64,000 nt of DNA from Tetrapyrgos nigripes (Eukaryota > Basidiomycota > Agaricomycetes > Agaricales > Campanellaceae): contig JAACJM010000067.1 in assembly GCA_013368315.1 (NCBI GenBank), positions 1 to 64,000 of the forward strand. The letters are read 5' to 3'. Under the pieces are notes generated by a model. It had not been told where the DNA came from. It ran no database searches and saw nothing but the letters and a program-made list of their open reading frames with translations. This document shows, piece by piece, positions 1 to 11,680 of the stretch. The position numbers were made by a program, and so were the translations under genes. Within the stretch, counting starts at the first letter, position 1. Each line of letters starts with the position of its first letter.

Positions 1-2250
1 AGACACTCACACTCTTAAGCACCCTCTGTCCAAGCACCACCACCTCCGGTACACTCGGCCCAGACACCTCTGGGTCCCCAGTGATGTCTCCAACCGTCTT
101 AATTACAAACATCTTACCCTCAAATGGAACAATCTTATCACCTTCCTCTCCCTGCGAACCCAATCCTAAAATCCTACTCCATAAAATCTTTCCATTACTC
201 GTATCCATGCCATAAATTTTTCCATGAGCTGTAGCGAGAATGAGGAGTTGTCTGAATCCAAAAGTGTCTCGGGAAGGACCGGTTGAGGTGGTGGAAGTAT
301 GTGCGGTGGCTGAGGATGTGGCTGATTCGTACGAACCGGTGGCGAATCGTTTTATGAAACGCATGAGGTATCTGTGGAAGTCCTGAAAGGAAGAGATAAG
401 TCAGTCATACAGGCAAGCTGACAGAGGAAAGGATGAAACCGGTACCTTAGCATCACGCAGTTGCCTACTAAGCCTCCCAGCAAACCCTTCCCCATCTCCA
501 CGTTCGCTGCTGTCTGCAAGTTTTTCAGGTAGTTCAACGAATTGCACTGCATTGATAGTAGAAAGTCCTTCTTCACGATTCCATTGCGGATTATCTGATT
601 GCCATAGTTGGATTGAGCCGGTACTGGTGGTTAAGACGACACGTCCGATGATTTGGTATGGGTTTGGACTGACTGCGTCGAAAGCCATCTATATGAACAC
701 ATAATGTGTTAGTGATGGTTCTTCTACAGATCAATAAACGGAGTGGACGGGAAAGGATGAGAAATAAATGAAGCAATGGCACATACATGCGAAATAACAC
801 CATGGCTGAACGTTTCGAATTTGAAGGAAAATCCTGATAGGACACCTTGACCACCAGCGAGATGGGGCGCATATATTTCGTAAGAAACGAGCTGTTGGTT
901 AGGACGAAAGAGCGAGTGATATTAGTAGGGGGAAAAAGCCATGTAGATGACACTCACTTGAAGCGTGTGAGACCAATACAACCTAGCGACGTAGGGAGCT
1001 TCGTTTTTATCAAAACCACCTGAGTATATGGATTCAGTGGTTCGATCGGAGTAGGCCTGCCGTGAAGACTTAGTCATTTTCAAGAAAAATGAAGGAAAGA
1101 TATCAACGCACAGAGCCTACAAACTCCTTAACCGACTCCATGTAGCCCGCATTGACAGCCATAATATGACCTGTACCATCCTCCTTAATGACAACGAACA
1201 TGTTATGCGACCCAAGGCCAAGGTCCACTATCTTGGAGAATAGCTTATCCTTGGGGAAAGAGGGCTTCTTCTGGAGAGTTGGAGTCAATTCCAAAAATTT
1301 AAGCGTGTTGCCGCTCTCGGTCCACACAAGGTAAGGTGGGTTGGAGGGTTTGTTGAGGAGGAGAAAATCCTTCAAACCGTTAGAGATGCTTGATGGAATG
1401 GCCGAGGTGGAAATGACTTCGCCTGTTGCGGGAGAGAGGGTGGTGACATGAAGTGTGTAAGAGGCGAAGGATTTGGCCAGACCAACAGCGTAAATTGACT
1501 GGGGAGTGATAAGAAGGTTGGAGTAGGTCACCAGAGAACTAGAGACGATTCAGACTAGCCGGAAACGTAGGACAGTGACGATAATCGTACCCTTGATCCT
1601 CAGACGTCCAAGACCACTTGATATTTCCAGCAACGACGTGGTTCACGGTATGACCATTGGTTAAGACAAAAAGATCAGGGCTTCCATTCGTTTCGTTTCC
1701 GAATGCGATGTATGTGCCCAAATAGTTGGGTTCCGCAAGTATGCCGGACTGAGGGGAATGAAGATGCTTTTCAAGAAGGAGATCACCCGTTCCGATGTCA
1801 AAGGTGCGAAGAGTTGCACCTCCTGGTCCTGAAAGACTGGCCACGGCTGCGGCAGGATTAGTTTATGGATGGAATATGAAGACATGACACGTACTATTTC
1901 CATGTTTATGGAACCTTGATATTCTGTCTTCAGGTTCGAAAACATGCCGCCAAACTAGACACATATCAGAACCTGCAATATCATGAGCAACAGACCTACA
2001 CACCTAAAGTACCATTGACCGGAGTGAGAGCACCCAACACATTGCTTTCCGTCGCAGTAATGATGAAGCTCTGAGTCAATCTCCCTCCAACACGGTGAAA
2101 AACTGGAGCCGTTGCAGACGAGCTTGAGATAGGAACGCCAATTAGTCGTTGATGCCAGTCTACAATGCCAACGTCGGATTCATGGAGCGCGACAGTACAC
2201 GTTGCGAGTAAAAGTAGAGCAAGAGAAATAGCGCGTATTGCGCCGAGCAT
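1..2250 (-). CDS. EMC1: ER membrane protein complex subunit 1, 3' part cut off by window edge
   Basis: EMC1 is the large lumenal/membrane subunit of the EMC insertase, which places tail-anchored and multi-pass proteins in the ER membrane. The start at 2250 opens a signal peptide ([20 protein letters not shown]), followed at once by a segment ([13 protein letters not shown]) that matches the family's conserved mature N-terminus. Downstream exons carry beta-propeller (PQQ-like) blades, for example [10 protein letters not shown] and the [17 protein letters not shown] blade near base 190. At least seven exons are visible. Roughly the first half of the usual 950-1000 residues is present; the C-terminal EMC1 domain and membrane anchor lie left of base 1. 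The gene is divergent from the phosphatase, with about 180 bases between start codons. Identity is by recognition of the family pattern; exon ends are approximate. Confidence 0.85.
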
Positions 2251-2432
2251 GTTGGAATAGTACCCACACCAGGGTCCTCTATAGGGTCAAGAGTCGGTAC
2301 GTCGTCGTCGTCGCTGCCAGACAGCGACCTCAAAGTTATACACAGGGAGGAGATATTGTTGGCCTTGTTTGTCATTGGCTTTCGAGGTCGCGACGATGGG
2401 TTAGGGTCAGGCGTCCCTCTTCTACCTCCACT
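2251..2432. promoter_or_regulatory. Shared divergent promoter of EMC1 and the PP6-type phosphatase
   Basis: Only 182 bases separate the two start codons, so both genes must be driven from this interval and their 5' untranslated leaders. No clear TATA box is visible, which fits housekeeping promoters. Inference from spacing only. Confidence 0.6.
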
Positions 2433-3848
2433 ATGCCTGATTTCATTCCCGACCACTGGATATCTGACCTCAAGGAATGTAGACATTTACAAGAAGATGA
2501 TATGAAGACTCTTTGTGAACGAGTACGGGCTCTCTTAATGGAAGAGTCAAACATACAACCCGTCTCTTCGCCGGTGACTATCTGCGGGGACATCCATGGA
2601 CAATTCTGGGATCTCTTAGAGCTGCTGAGAAAGGGAGGCGATGTCCCAGAGACGAGCTATATCTTCATGGCACGTATGTGTTGGTTCAGACTGCGCGATA
2701 GGGGTTGAGCGTGATGGCTTTCATAGGGTGATTTTGTCGACCGTGGTCACTACAGTCTCGAGACTGTGTCTCTATTACTGGTCCTGAAAGCAAGGTGAGC
2801 TCAACCTCGTGCTCTTAAGCCGTAACTCACTTTGGTACAGATGGCCGGATAAAGTAACATTACTGCGAGGAAACCACGAAAGTCGACAAATAACGCAAGT
2901 GTATGGGTTTTATGGTGCGTTGACTCTATATTTCGAATTTGACGAGGCTGAGATTTTTTGTAGATGAGTGTCAGCAAAAATATGGAAATGCCACCGTCTG
3001 GAAAGCATGTTGTAGTGTCTTTGATTTTTTAAATCTCGCAGCGGTAAGTTGTGCATCTCACGCCCTCCGAGGTTGTCTCAACCTTACCTCCCAGATTATT
3101 GATGGCGAAGTACTCTGCGTACACGGTGGTTTGTCACCCGATATCCGCACACTGGACCAAATACGAGTCCTCTCAAGAGCACAGGAAATTCCTCATGAAG
3201 GTGCCTTCTGTGGTACGTTCCTATCCTGTGCATACATCCTACCATACTGATTTGGGCGTCATAGACCTCATGTGGTCAGACCCAGACGAAGTTGAAAACT
3301 GGGCAGTTAGCCCTAGAGGTGCAGGCTGGTTATTCGGTGGAAATGTAACAAGAGAAGTATGTATGCGCGTTTTTGTCCCTCATTTCCTCACCTTGCACCT
3401 TCTATGTCTCATTCTCATTCTCGTTCTCATCCTACTCTCTTCCCTCCTCTCCTCCAGTTTAATCACGTCAACTCCCTATCCCTCATCGCCCGTGCCCATC
3501 AACTCGTCAATGAAGGTTTCAAATACATGTTTGACGAACAACTCGTCACGGTATGGTCAGCCCCAAACTATTGTTACCGTTGTGGGAATATGGCTTCGAT
3601 CATGACGGTACATGATACTGGTGACAAGACGTTTGAGGTGTATGGACCTGCACCGGAGAATGAGAGGGATAAGGGGATGCATGCTAGGAAGATGGTGTGT
3701 GTTCTTGCGTTGCTTGCTTTTTTCTTCTTTTCCTTTGCTTTTCCTTTTTTTCTTCTCTTGGGGTTTTGATTTTGGTCCCTTTTTCCCTGAAGTTATGCCG
3801 TTGCTGATGCTTTCTCATACACAGAATACGATGCAGTATTTCGTTTGA
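2433..3848 (+). CDS. PP2A-like Ser/Thr phosphatase catalytic subunit, PP6/Sit4/Ppe1 type
   Basis: Catalytic subunit of the PP6 class of the PPP family, a dinuclear-metal phosphatase acting in cell-cycle and TOR-related signalling. Eight exons join in frame to 309 codons: 2433-2669, 2727-2794, 2841-2914, 2964-3043, 3095-3212, 3265-3356, 3458-3694, 3825-3848. PPP signatures are all present: GDIHGQ, GDFVDRG, RGNHES, the HGGLSP loop, and [11 protein letters not shown]. The stretches [11 protein letters not shown] and [10 protein letters not shown] place it in Sit4/PP6 rather than PP2A or PP4. Two oddities: intron 1 appears to use a GC donor (GCACGT), the only join that restores GDFVDRG; and the protein ends in QYFV rather than the near-universal YFL tail whose leucine is carboxymethylated. 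The 3' half is duplicated as a dead fragment at 6.7-7.0 kb. Confidence 0.9.
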
Positions 3849-6425
3849 GGGTACGACTACGACTGTAACCGTGTGTATTTAACAGCTTTGCAATGTATCT
3901 TTACGAGACAAGAGATGAGAACGGGCCTTCAAAAAAATGACAGCTGTGTCTATGGTTTGTGTACTCAACACCTTTTTCACACTTCGGGGATGCTGTTTAG
4001 GACCCTTGATGTCAGATGACGTCAGATTTCAACGACGGTAAATCCTGTGGTCCTGGGGATACCGGCACGACGTAACTATAAATTTGCTCACTACTTGCTT
4101 ACTATCTAGCCTTCTAGACCATGTCCTTACCATATTTTATGTTAAGCCTACCCTGGCCTCAGAAAATCACCAAATGATCACCTTCGAAATGCCAAGTACT
4201 GTATAACCGATATCGCCAATCACACCCGCAGTCTGCAGCCATTTTACGTGTCTTGTCGGATCTTTCCGTTTCTGAGGCTTTCTACAACAGGTCGCAGCAA
4301 AGAAATCGAAAAGAGGTCGCAAATTCACCCATCGAGTTCAGGTCTCGCGTAGTTTGATGGTGGCGCCGACCCTGGTTTTCTCACTGCCAATGGTCTTTCG
4401 AATATTTAAGCCCTCAAGAATCAAGGACAACTACCCCAGAAATCTTCAAGTCGCCTTTTTTTCCCTCGTTTTTCCCTCAAGAGCCAAATTCCAACCAATC
4501 AAACATGCAAGCTATCTCTTGTACTGGGGTACGTCTCTCGTCATATCCATGTCTTCTCTCTACACGATCGTGCCAGTGGCTGATATAGTACTCTCTTCTC
4601 ATGCATGGGTGTTATCCTTCATGCTAGGCCAACGCCTTTGAGTTGGTATCCTCTCCTCTGCCTGAAGTTGGGGATGATGAGGTTTTGGTGAAAGGTGAGT
4701 AGTGGTACCAATCCTCTTATCATCGGAATTGCACCGAGTACCTCATCTGACAATCTTTCTTCTTTTTTTCTTCTACTTTTCACTCTATTTATTATAGTCT
4801 CTGCCTGTGGCATTTGCGGATCTGACAAGATGCTTCTCGAGGGTGAGGTTTAAGACTGTCCCTGACTGGGTAGCTGAGGGATATTGGAGAGGATATCTCA
4901 TTGACCTACTTTTACCTTTCTTTTCCTTCCTTCCTGTTGTTTTTGGTTTGTAGGCGCCTTCTTCCATATTCCTACCTTGAAACGACCGGTGAGTTACCCT
5001 GTCTATCTCGATACAATCATATACAAGACGATGCTAAGCAAGATGACCTCCAGATTGTCCCAGGACACGAAGTCGTAGGACAGATCACCAAGACGGGAAA
5101 AGATGTACAGGGAACGTTTGTCGAGGGGGATCGAGTAGTCATTGACCCTCTTCATCCGGTTGGTACTTTGTCGTTCTCGATATGTTTCTTCTCAATCCGA
5201 CCTTGACGTCCTTTCCGTGTCCTCTTTGGTACATAGTGCGAACAATGTTTCCACTGCCGTCGAGGAAGTGGCAACCATTGCGAACGCTTGGGTTCTCTTG
5301 GCTGGACTAGGAGTGGAGGATATTCTAATTATGTTACTACGTGCGTTTACTTCTTGTCTTGCGGAGGTCTGGAGCCTCTTGACGTCTTCTTACCTTACCA
5401 TCTCATTCCCCTACAGACCTTCCAAAAGCGTGCACAAAATATCCGATAAGATTTCTGATGATGAAGCTACACTAATTGAACCACTGGCTTGCGCCGTCCA
5501 CGTTATGGAAATGTTGGAGTTGCAGCCTGGAGCAGAAGTTTTGGTTCTCGGAGCTGGGCCTAGTGGTCAGACCATCTTCCTAGCGTGCTGCTGCATGCAT
5601 TATGATTGATGACCCTGACGCTGACAATCCATTGCGACAGGACTCTTGATCTCTCAACTCTGCAAAGTCAGCGGAGCATCCCGAGTCGTTTTGGCGTCTA
5701 ACAAAGGAATGAAGATGGATATGGCTAAGAATATAGACGCTGCACACGAGTACCTCGAGTTGGATCGAAGTGGTTCTGATGCAGATAGGGATTTGCAATG
5801 GAAAACGCTTGGGGAGGCGAATCCATATGGGTTTGATGCCGTGGTATGTGCTACTACCAGTGTGGATCTTTATAAGAGTGTTGCTGACTGTAATGCTCTA
5901 CGTTGACTTATTTTTCGTTCATGCCCTTTATGTTTATAGATCGAGTGTACAGGCGACATGGCAACCACCAATAAAGCTATCAACTTCGTCAGACGCAAGG
6001 GTACCTTGTGCCTCTACGGCGTCTATACGAGTGGACAATTTCAGTTCCCTCCAGCTCAGTTGGTTTTGATGGAGATTAAGGTCTGTCGTCTGCTTCACTT
6101 GCAACATGACCATTTCTGTACTCACGACTTTGCAGCTCGTTGGCGCCTTTTCTCAAGCTGGCGCATTCCCTCGTGCGATTGAGTACATGGAGAGTGGAAA
6201 GATTAATGTAAAGGGAATGGTACGTCGTTTCTTGACAACCGATTCCTTAAACTATGGATTCACAACGATGATGGTTGTCTTTTCAACGCTTCGTTGATCA
6301 TGACTTGAAAATAACTATGCTTACATTCGTCACAGATTACCCATGTCTACCATCACAATGATTTTCAGCAGGCTCTAGATTCGCTCAAGAGTAGGCAAGT
6401 CATGAAGATCGCACTGAAGCCTTGA
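3458..6425. repeat. Segmental duplication, copy 1
   Basis: This block holds the last two phosphatase exons, the spacer and a complete dehydrogenase gene. The same order reappears at about 6700-9650. Spacer similarity is visible, for example the shared GTACGACTACGA and ATGTATCTTTACGAGAC just after the phosphatase stop (near 3852 and 7019). The 3849-4504 spacer holds no other gene that I can see. Confidence 0.8.
4505..6425 (+). CDS. Zinc-dependent medium-chain dehydrogenase (polyol/sorbitol/arabinitol type), copy 1
   Basis: Oxidises a sugar alcohol or related alcohol with NAD(P); the exact substrate cannot be read from sequence. Eleven exons give 348 codons in frame: 4505-4528, 4628-4694, 4798-4842, 4954-4988, 5054-5158, 5237-5340, 5417-5565, 5641-5843, 5940-6080, 6136-6219, 6336-6425. 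Catalytic-zinc site CGICGSDK and the PGHEVVG helix lie near the N-terminus. The structural-zinc lobe has four cysteines (CEQCFHC then NHC). EGDRVVIDP is the usual turn, and the Rossmann glycine motif is VLGAGPSG. The protein closes with ALKP. D-arabinitol dehydrogenase-like enzymes are the nearest group I know. It lies 650 bases downstream of the phosphatase on the same strand and has a tandem paralogue. Confidence 0.85.
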
Positions 6426-6699
6426 CGCCCAGTGCAAAACGACGCCGGTTATTTCTGACGAGAAGCCTTTTGAATAAGCCTTGAAATTTGAATATGTGTA
6501 CATAGAGTATATCTGAGCTGTAAACTTTCTGAAAACGTACTTCGCAATAAACACTTGTCACTGCTTTAGAAGTTTTTCGGTCAGACTAATAAGCGACAGA
6601 CGCCTTACACGTACGTAAACGATGGTTCCCCCGAACTTTGCCCTGATACCACCACTACCCCCCTCGCTCCTCGCCCCATTCCTCCTTTTCTTCCTTGTC

Positions 6700-7030
6700 G
6701 CACGTCAATTCTGTAATATCGCTCATCGCCTATGCTCATCAACTCGTCAACGAAGGTTTTATTTTAATACATGTCTGACGAATAGCTTGTCACAGTGTGG
6801 TCAGCGTCAAACTGCTGTCGAAAGATGGCTTTTGATTATGATGGTACATGACAATGATGATAAGACGTTCGAAGTTTCTGGATCTGCACGGGGTGTATGC
6901 TAGGAAATGGTGTGTGTTTTTTTTTTCTTTTTCTTTTTACGTTATTAGTTCCTGAACTCATCCCGATACTGATACCAATGCTTTTCTACCCAGAATATGA
7001 TGCAGTCTTTCGTTCGGGGTACGACTACGA
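6700..7030 (+). pseudogene. Dead 3' fragment of the PP6-type phosphatase
   Basis: Matches the last two exons of the gene at 2433-3848. ATCGC..ATGCTCATCAACTCGTCAA.GAAGG is recognisable, then a TAG where the parent has GAACAACTC (GACGAATAGCTTGTCAC). The catalytic NYCYRCGN stretch is lost and frames shift, but the final mini-exon (AATATGATGCAG, near 6993) and the following spacer persist. No start codon or upstream exons exist, so this is the truncated left end of the segmental duplication. Confidence 0.8.
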
Positions 7031-7581
7031 TCCAGAATGCGATGTATCTTTACGAGACGAGAAGAGCCCTTCGATAGCTGTGTTCTGTGTCTTCTTTTCA
7101 CTCCGGGATACTTGAGACCAACCTCGGCCTCAAGGCCTCAAGGCCTCGTGCCCGATGCTTTCATCCACGGCAACTCCTATGAATGCGGACGCGACGTAAC
7201 TCACTGTAGACTTGGTATTCACTGCCTGCCTACTATATAGTAGTATCTAGTTTTCTACCCCATTCTTCTATCCATGTTCAACGGGCACACTGGTTCCAGA
7301 TCCATCACCCTCATCAGTTCGAAGTGCAAAAGTGAACCCATGCGGTGTACTGTATAATCTATTGCACCCATCATATCCACAGACATTTATCTGTCTTCTT
7401 GGATCTTTCCGTCTCCGTTTTTACCTGAGGCTTTCTCACTGGTCTTTCGTATATAAACCTTCAAAGATCAAGAGCAGTAATCGGACGCTTCAGCCTTCAA
7501 GCTACCCCGGAAGTCGTCAAGTCACAGTCTTTCTTTTTTTTTTGTTTTCCTCAAGAGTCAAGAGCCCAATTCCAAGCAAAC

Positions 7582-9650
7582 ATGCAAGCCATTTCATGTA
7601 CAGGGGTATGTCTCATGTCACGTCTTGTCCCTACTCCTACTCCAGGCTAATACTCTTCTCATGCATGCTAGGCCAACACTTTCGAGCTAACATCTCTTCC
7701 TCTGCCTGATGTGGAGGATGACGAGGTGTTGTTGAAAGGTGAGCTAATCGTTTTTCTCGTCATCAGAATATTCCTTCCATAAGCGCCGAGTACCTTTTCT
7801 GATAATTTTTCTTCTTTCTTTCTTCTTTTCTTCTTTCTGTTCTTTCTGTTTGTTGTAGTCCTTGCTTGCGGCATTTGTGGATCGGACAAGTTACTTCTCG
7901 AGGGTGAGGGACAAGCTTGTCGTAGAAAGGAGATTCTATTGACCGTATTTTTTTATTCTTTTTGTCTCTGGCTTGCAGGTGCCTTCTTCCACCTCCCTCA
8001 CATGAAAGCACCGGTGCGTTATGTTGTCTGTATACAACCACAGGACAGTTTCTTAAACAGTTTGACTCACTTTAGATCGTTCCAGGACACGAAATAGTAG
8101 GAAAAATTGCCAAGACGGGGAAAGACGTACCAGTAGTATTTCGAGAAGGGGTTCGAGTTGTCATTGATCCTATCCTTGCGGTAGGTACTTTTCGTTCTTC
8201 GTTCCCGATGTGTTTGTTCTCAACCTAACGACGTCCTTCTTATGTTCTGTTTTTCTAGTGCGGACAATGCTTCTACTGCAGGCAAGGACATCGTAACCAT
8301 TGCGAACACTTAGGTTCCTTGGGTTTGACTAGGAGTGGAGGGTACTCTGATTTTGTTATTGCGTGCGTTATCTTCATGTCTTCCAGAGGTCTTGACAAGT
8401 TTTTATCAGGTTCTTATCATACCATATATATACCACACTCTACCCTTTACGCAACACACTTACAGATCCTCCAAAAACGTGTACAAGATCTCCGATGATA
8501 TTTCTGACGAAGAAGCTACACTCATTGAACCACTCTCGAATGCCGTCCACGTCCTAGAACAGTTGGAGTTGAAATCTGGTGCAGAAGTTTTGGTTCTCGG
8601 AGCTGGACCTAGTGGTAAGAGCGTTCTCCTAGCCTGCTACTGCACTTGCCTATCTGCTAGGTCCTACTTGATGTTAACAACACTTCCACTGCAGGCCTCT
8701 TGATATCCCAGCTGTGCAAAGTCAATGGAGCATCTCGAGTCGTTTTGGCGTCTAATAAAGGAATGAAAATGGACATGGCCAAGAATATCGACGCTGCGCA
8801 CGAGTACCTCGAATTGGAGCGAAATGGTTCCGATGCAGATAGGGATCTGCAATGGAAAGCGTTCAGAGAGGCGAATCCGTATGGCTTTGATGCTGTGGTA
8901 TGTGGTACATGCTACTAGTGTTGATTCTTATAAGATTGTTGCTGATTGAGATGTTTTATTGACTTTTCCATCATACTTCCCGCTTGTTCTAGGTCGAATG
9001 CACAGGTGATATGGCAACCACTAATAAAGCTATCAACTTCGTTAGACGTAAGGGTACCTTGTGTCTGTATGGCGTCTACGTGAATGGACAGTTCCAGTTC
9101 CCTCCGTATCAGTTGGTTAGGATGGAGATCAAAGTCTGTTGTCTGCTGCTTCGCTTGTATTATGCTCATTCCTTGCTGAAACGGGAAAAAAATGAACTTT
9201 GCAGCTCGTTGGCGCCTTTGGTCAAACTGGTGCATTTCCTCGTGCTATTGAGTACATGGAGAGTGGAAAAATTAATGTCAAAGGAATGGTACGCCTTCTC
9301 TTATCATCGCTACCAACCTACAACTCACTAATGATACCAATCCCTCTAACTAACCATTAATATTGCATTAATGTCGATGACGGTTGTCTTCCAACTTATC
9401 ATCGTTATCAATCATCGTTATTATCAACCTACAACCCACTCATCATACCAATCTCTCTAACTAACCATCAATATCAATGACGGTTGTCTTCGATCGTCTC
9501 TCGTTGATCATCGATCATGGCTGGGCAATGACTGTGATAATTGAAACTAAATTGTCCTAGATCACTCATGTCTTCCATCACAGCGATTTTCAGAAGGCTC
9601 TAGATTCTCTCAAGAATAGGCAAATCATGAAGATAGCTCTTAAGCCTTGA
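7582..9650 (+). CDS. Zinc-dependent medium-chain dehydrogenase, copy 2
   Basis: Paralogue of the gene at 4505, in the same orientation. All eleven exons have exactly the same lengths as copy 1 (24, 67, 45, 35, 105, 104, 149, 203, 141, 84, 90) and every junction keeps phase, so this is a working 348-codon gene rather than a relic. Exons: 7582-7605, 7672-7738, 7859-7903, 7979-8013, 8076-8180, 8259-8362, 8466-8614, 8695-8897, 8993-9133, 9205-9288, 9561-9650. The catalytic CGICGSDK, the four structural-zinc cysteines (CGQCFYC, NHC) and VLGAGPSG are intact. EGDRVVID has become EGVRVVID, and changes cluster in the N-terminal catalytic half while the coenzyme half is nearly identical; altered substrate preference is possible. 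The last intron is long and contains an internal direct repeat. Confidence 0.83.
9311..9490. repeat. Internal direct repeat in the last intron of dehydrogenase copy 2
   Basis: Two units of about 70-80 bases, 9311-9390 and 9423-9490, share ACCAACCTACAAC / ATCAACCTACAAC, CTCTAACTAACCAT and GACGGTTGTCTT. A related GATGGTTGTCTT stretch occurs once in the equivalent intron of copy 1 near 6268. The expansion therefore arose after the gene duplication. Confidence 0.75.
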
Positions 9651-10434
9651 CGATGATTTCCTTCCATCGGTCGTCCGCAAATTTTGGACCTTTTCGGCAT
9701 AATTAGTTGTGCCAGAGTCCACGCTCCATATCAGTAACAATGCAGATATCTTCTGATTAAATGTATCTTTCCCGTAGCCTTGCCAATGCAGACCATCCAT
9801 TTCTGCGAACCGCATAGCTTCAGAAGCGCAGTGTCCCTAACCTCCACTCGTCGTTTCGTCGGACTGTCCCGGTGACATCGGAGAAACCCGTATTGCCTTT
9901 CCAGGGTGGACCATGGGCAGTGAACGCTGCACGCAGCCACACAGAGCGCGCTACTGAAATCCACAGGCCTCGTTCCGCAGCCCATCCTTTTCCCGGGTAC
10001 TGATCTAAGGGATGATGATGCTTCCCTTGCTCTCTCCGAGCAAATTAGACCAAAGCATCCATTTTGCGCGTTGCGAGGTCAACATGAGCGCTCCGTGAAA
10101 TTACTACCAAAGATAGGGGGAGGTGGAATCCTCAGCCCACGCTGGACGGCTAGTTTGATGCAATACAGCGCCCGTGGCGATGCCCTGTGTAAAACTTCGC
10201 AGTTACCTGTCTACCACGTACCATATGGCGCCCATTTACTTACCCTAAGTAATAAATTTCCGAATGAACTCGCTGGATAGCCTTGTGATATAATTCATCA
10301 CTCGGAATGGTATAAATGATCTGCGCGAGCGTTTCTTGCTTTTGTTTCGTTTCTTCCCTTTTCCCCATCTTGGTTGAGGACCCGGTTCTTCATCCACCTT
10401 TATTATTTTTATTTTTCATATTTTTATATTCGCA
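9651..10434. other. Intergenic; promoter of the next gene
   Basis: No supported gene. Short antisense reading frames here show no family features. A TATA-like TATAAATG at 10311 lies about 124 bases before the next start codon and probably sets its transcription start. Confidence 0.6.
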
Positions 10435-11096
10435 ATGTTCTCCACATCTGCTGTTTTCCGCAACTTCTTTTCTCTTTTCGTCATTTGCGGTCTTGTTGCT
10501 CTCGTTCGCGGTGCTCCGGCAGAAAACCAGAAGAGAGATAGTAAGTTTTCAGTCACCCTTACGAATCTTTAGCCTCACACTGATGATTTTTTTTCTCTTT
10601 TTTCAGTCATAGGTGACATTACAGGAGGGGGTACGATTACTATTTGTGTTGCCTTGAAATCTTTTCGCGGAATGACTCACTTCTTCATCGATATATAGCT
10701 GCCTCCGTCTTTAACGACGCCACCCAAGGCGCGGTATCCATCTTTGGCGACGCTACATCAATCGCCCCCGGTGTTTTGGCCACTGTCACTTGTGAGCGTA
10801 GCCAGTCTTTGCACCCGGGCATTTCTGATCTCAGACCTCCTACCTCTATAGCTATCGGCGGTAAAGCCGCAACCATCATTACCAGTGAAGGAGGCCAGGC
10901 CATCACTCTCGCTGAATCTGGAGCTGGTGTCGTCACGACCTTTGCTGGATCAGTATTCACTGCTGCTACTGGTCTCGCTGACAGCACGAAGAATGCTGCT
11001 CTTAGTAGCAGAGTGTCCTTCGGGTCGATAAATGCTGCCGGAATGATTACTGTGGTCGCTGGAGCAGCTTTCGGTGCTGTGTGGACTTTGCTCTAA
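10435..11096 (+). CDS. Small secreted protein with GPI-anchor-like tail, paralogue 1
   Basis: Unknown function. Four exons (10435-10540, 10607-10630, 10699-10791, 10852-11096) give 155 codons in frame. The N-terminus is a signal peptide (FFSLFVICGLVALVRGAPA) with a likely cut after RGA-PA. The middle is rich in Ser, Thr, Gly and Ala (SIFGDATSIAPG, GGKAATIITSEGGQ, TFAGSVFTAATG). The last about 22 residues (INAAGMITVVAGAAFGAV then WTLL) are hydrophobic behind a small-residue site, as in GPI-anchored wall proteins. Exon 2 is only 24 bases. A paralogue with the same exon phases sits tail-to-tail at 11681-12439. A surface protein of mycelium or fruit body is an inference. Confidence 0.78.
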
Positions 11097-11680
11097 GTTC
11101 ACGTCATCTTTCGGATTATCTTGTCCGAGTCGTGCTGAATCTCATGGTATTCTGCGTCATCGCCTAAGCAAAGCCATTTGCTGCTACACGTAGAGCTCTC
11201 GAAAGCTTTTATTATTTTGAACACTTGAAGTATGTATACTAATATCTATATGTGGAATCAAATAACTTTCATTGCGGAATGTGTGTTTGAGAAATTCAGG
11301 TTCAACTCTCAAAAGCTATAGGCTATAGGAGGCTATAGACTTCCCTTCAGACCAGCTTCACCTGGTGGCTGATTAGCAATATATATAAGTAAGTACTTAT
11401 TCTCTTATACATATTTTACATATTAGAATAATTAAGCGTCCCAAGAGCTTTGGCTCGAGTCTACGTATCGCTGCATTTACTTAAGAGCAAGTCATAGTGA
11501 CTTTCCAGCGGGGCGTGGTTTGGACATCATAGCATCGTGATGATACATACTTCATCCTCGAAACCGACAGTCGTCGCTCGACTGAATTTGACATGAACTT
11601 GACCTAGTCGTGGCGACTAGCCTACGCCACAAGCATGAACCGTTACTGGACTCGGACCGTCTCAACCCTGACTCTTCAGC
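11097..11680. other. Spacer between the convergent small secreted genes
   Basis: Holds the two 3' untranslated regions and an AT-rich stretch at 11370-11430. No gene is visible. Confidence 0.6.

Larger units (their letters stand above)
6700..9650. repeat. Segmental duplication, copy 2
   Basis: Direct tandem copy of the block at 3458-6425, offset by about 3.1-3.2 kb. It carries the dead phosphatase fragment and an intact dehydrogenase gene. Introns and spacer have diverged much more than exons, so the duplication is not recent and the coding part has been kept by selection. Confidence 0.8.

Noticed and set aside
6622..7115. A second functional phosphatase gene
   Set aside because: Lacks all upstream exons and has stops and frame changes in the remaining exon.
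9308..9500. CRISPR-like array or satellite
   Set aside because: Only two diverged units inside an intron; a simple local duplication explains it, and this is a fungal genome.
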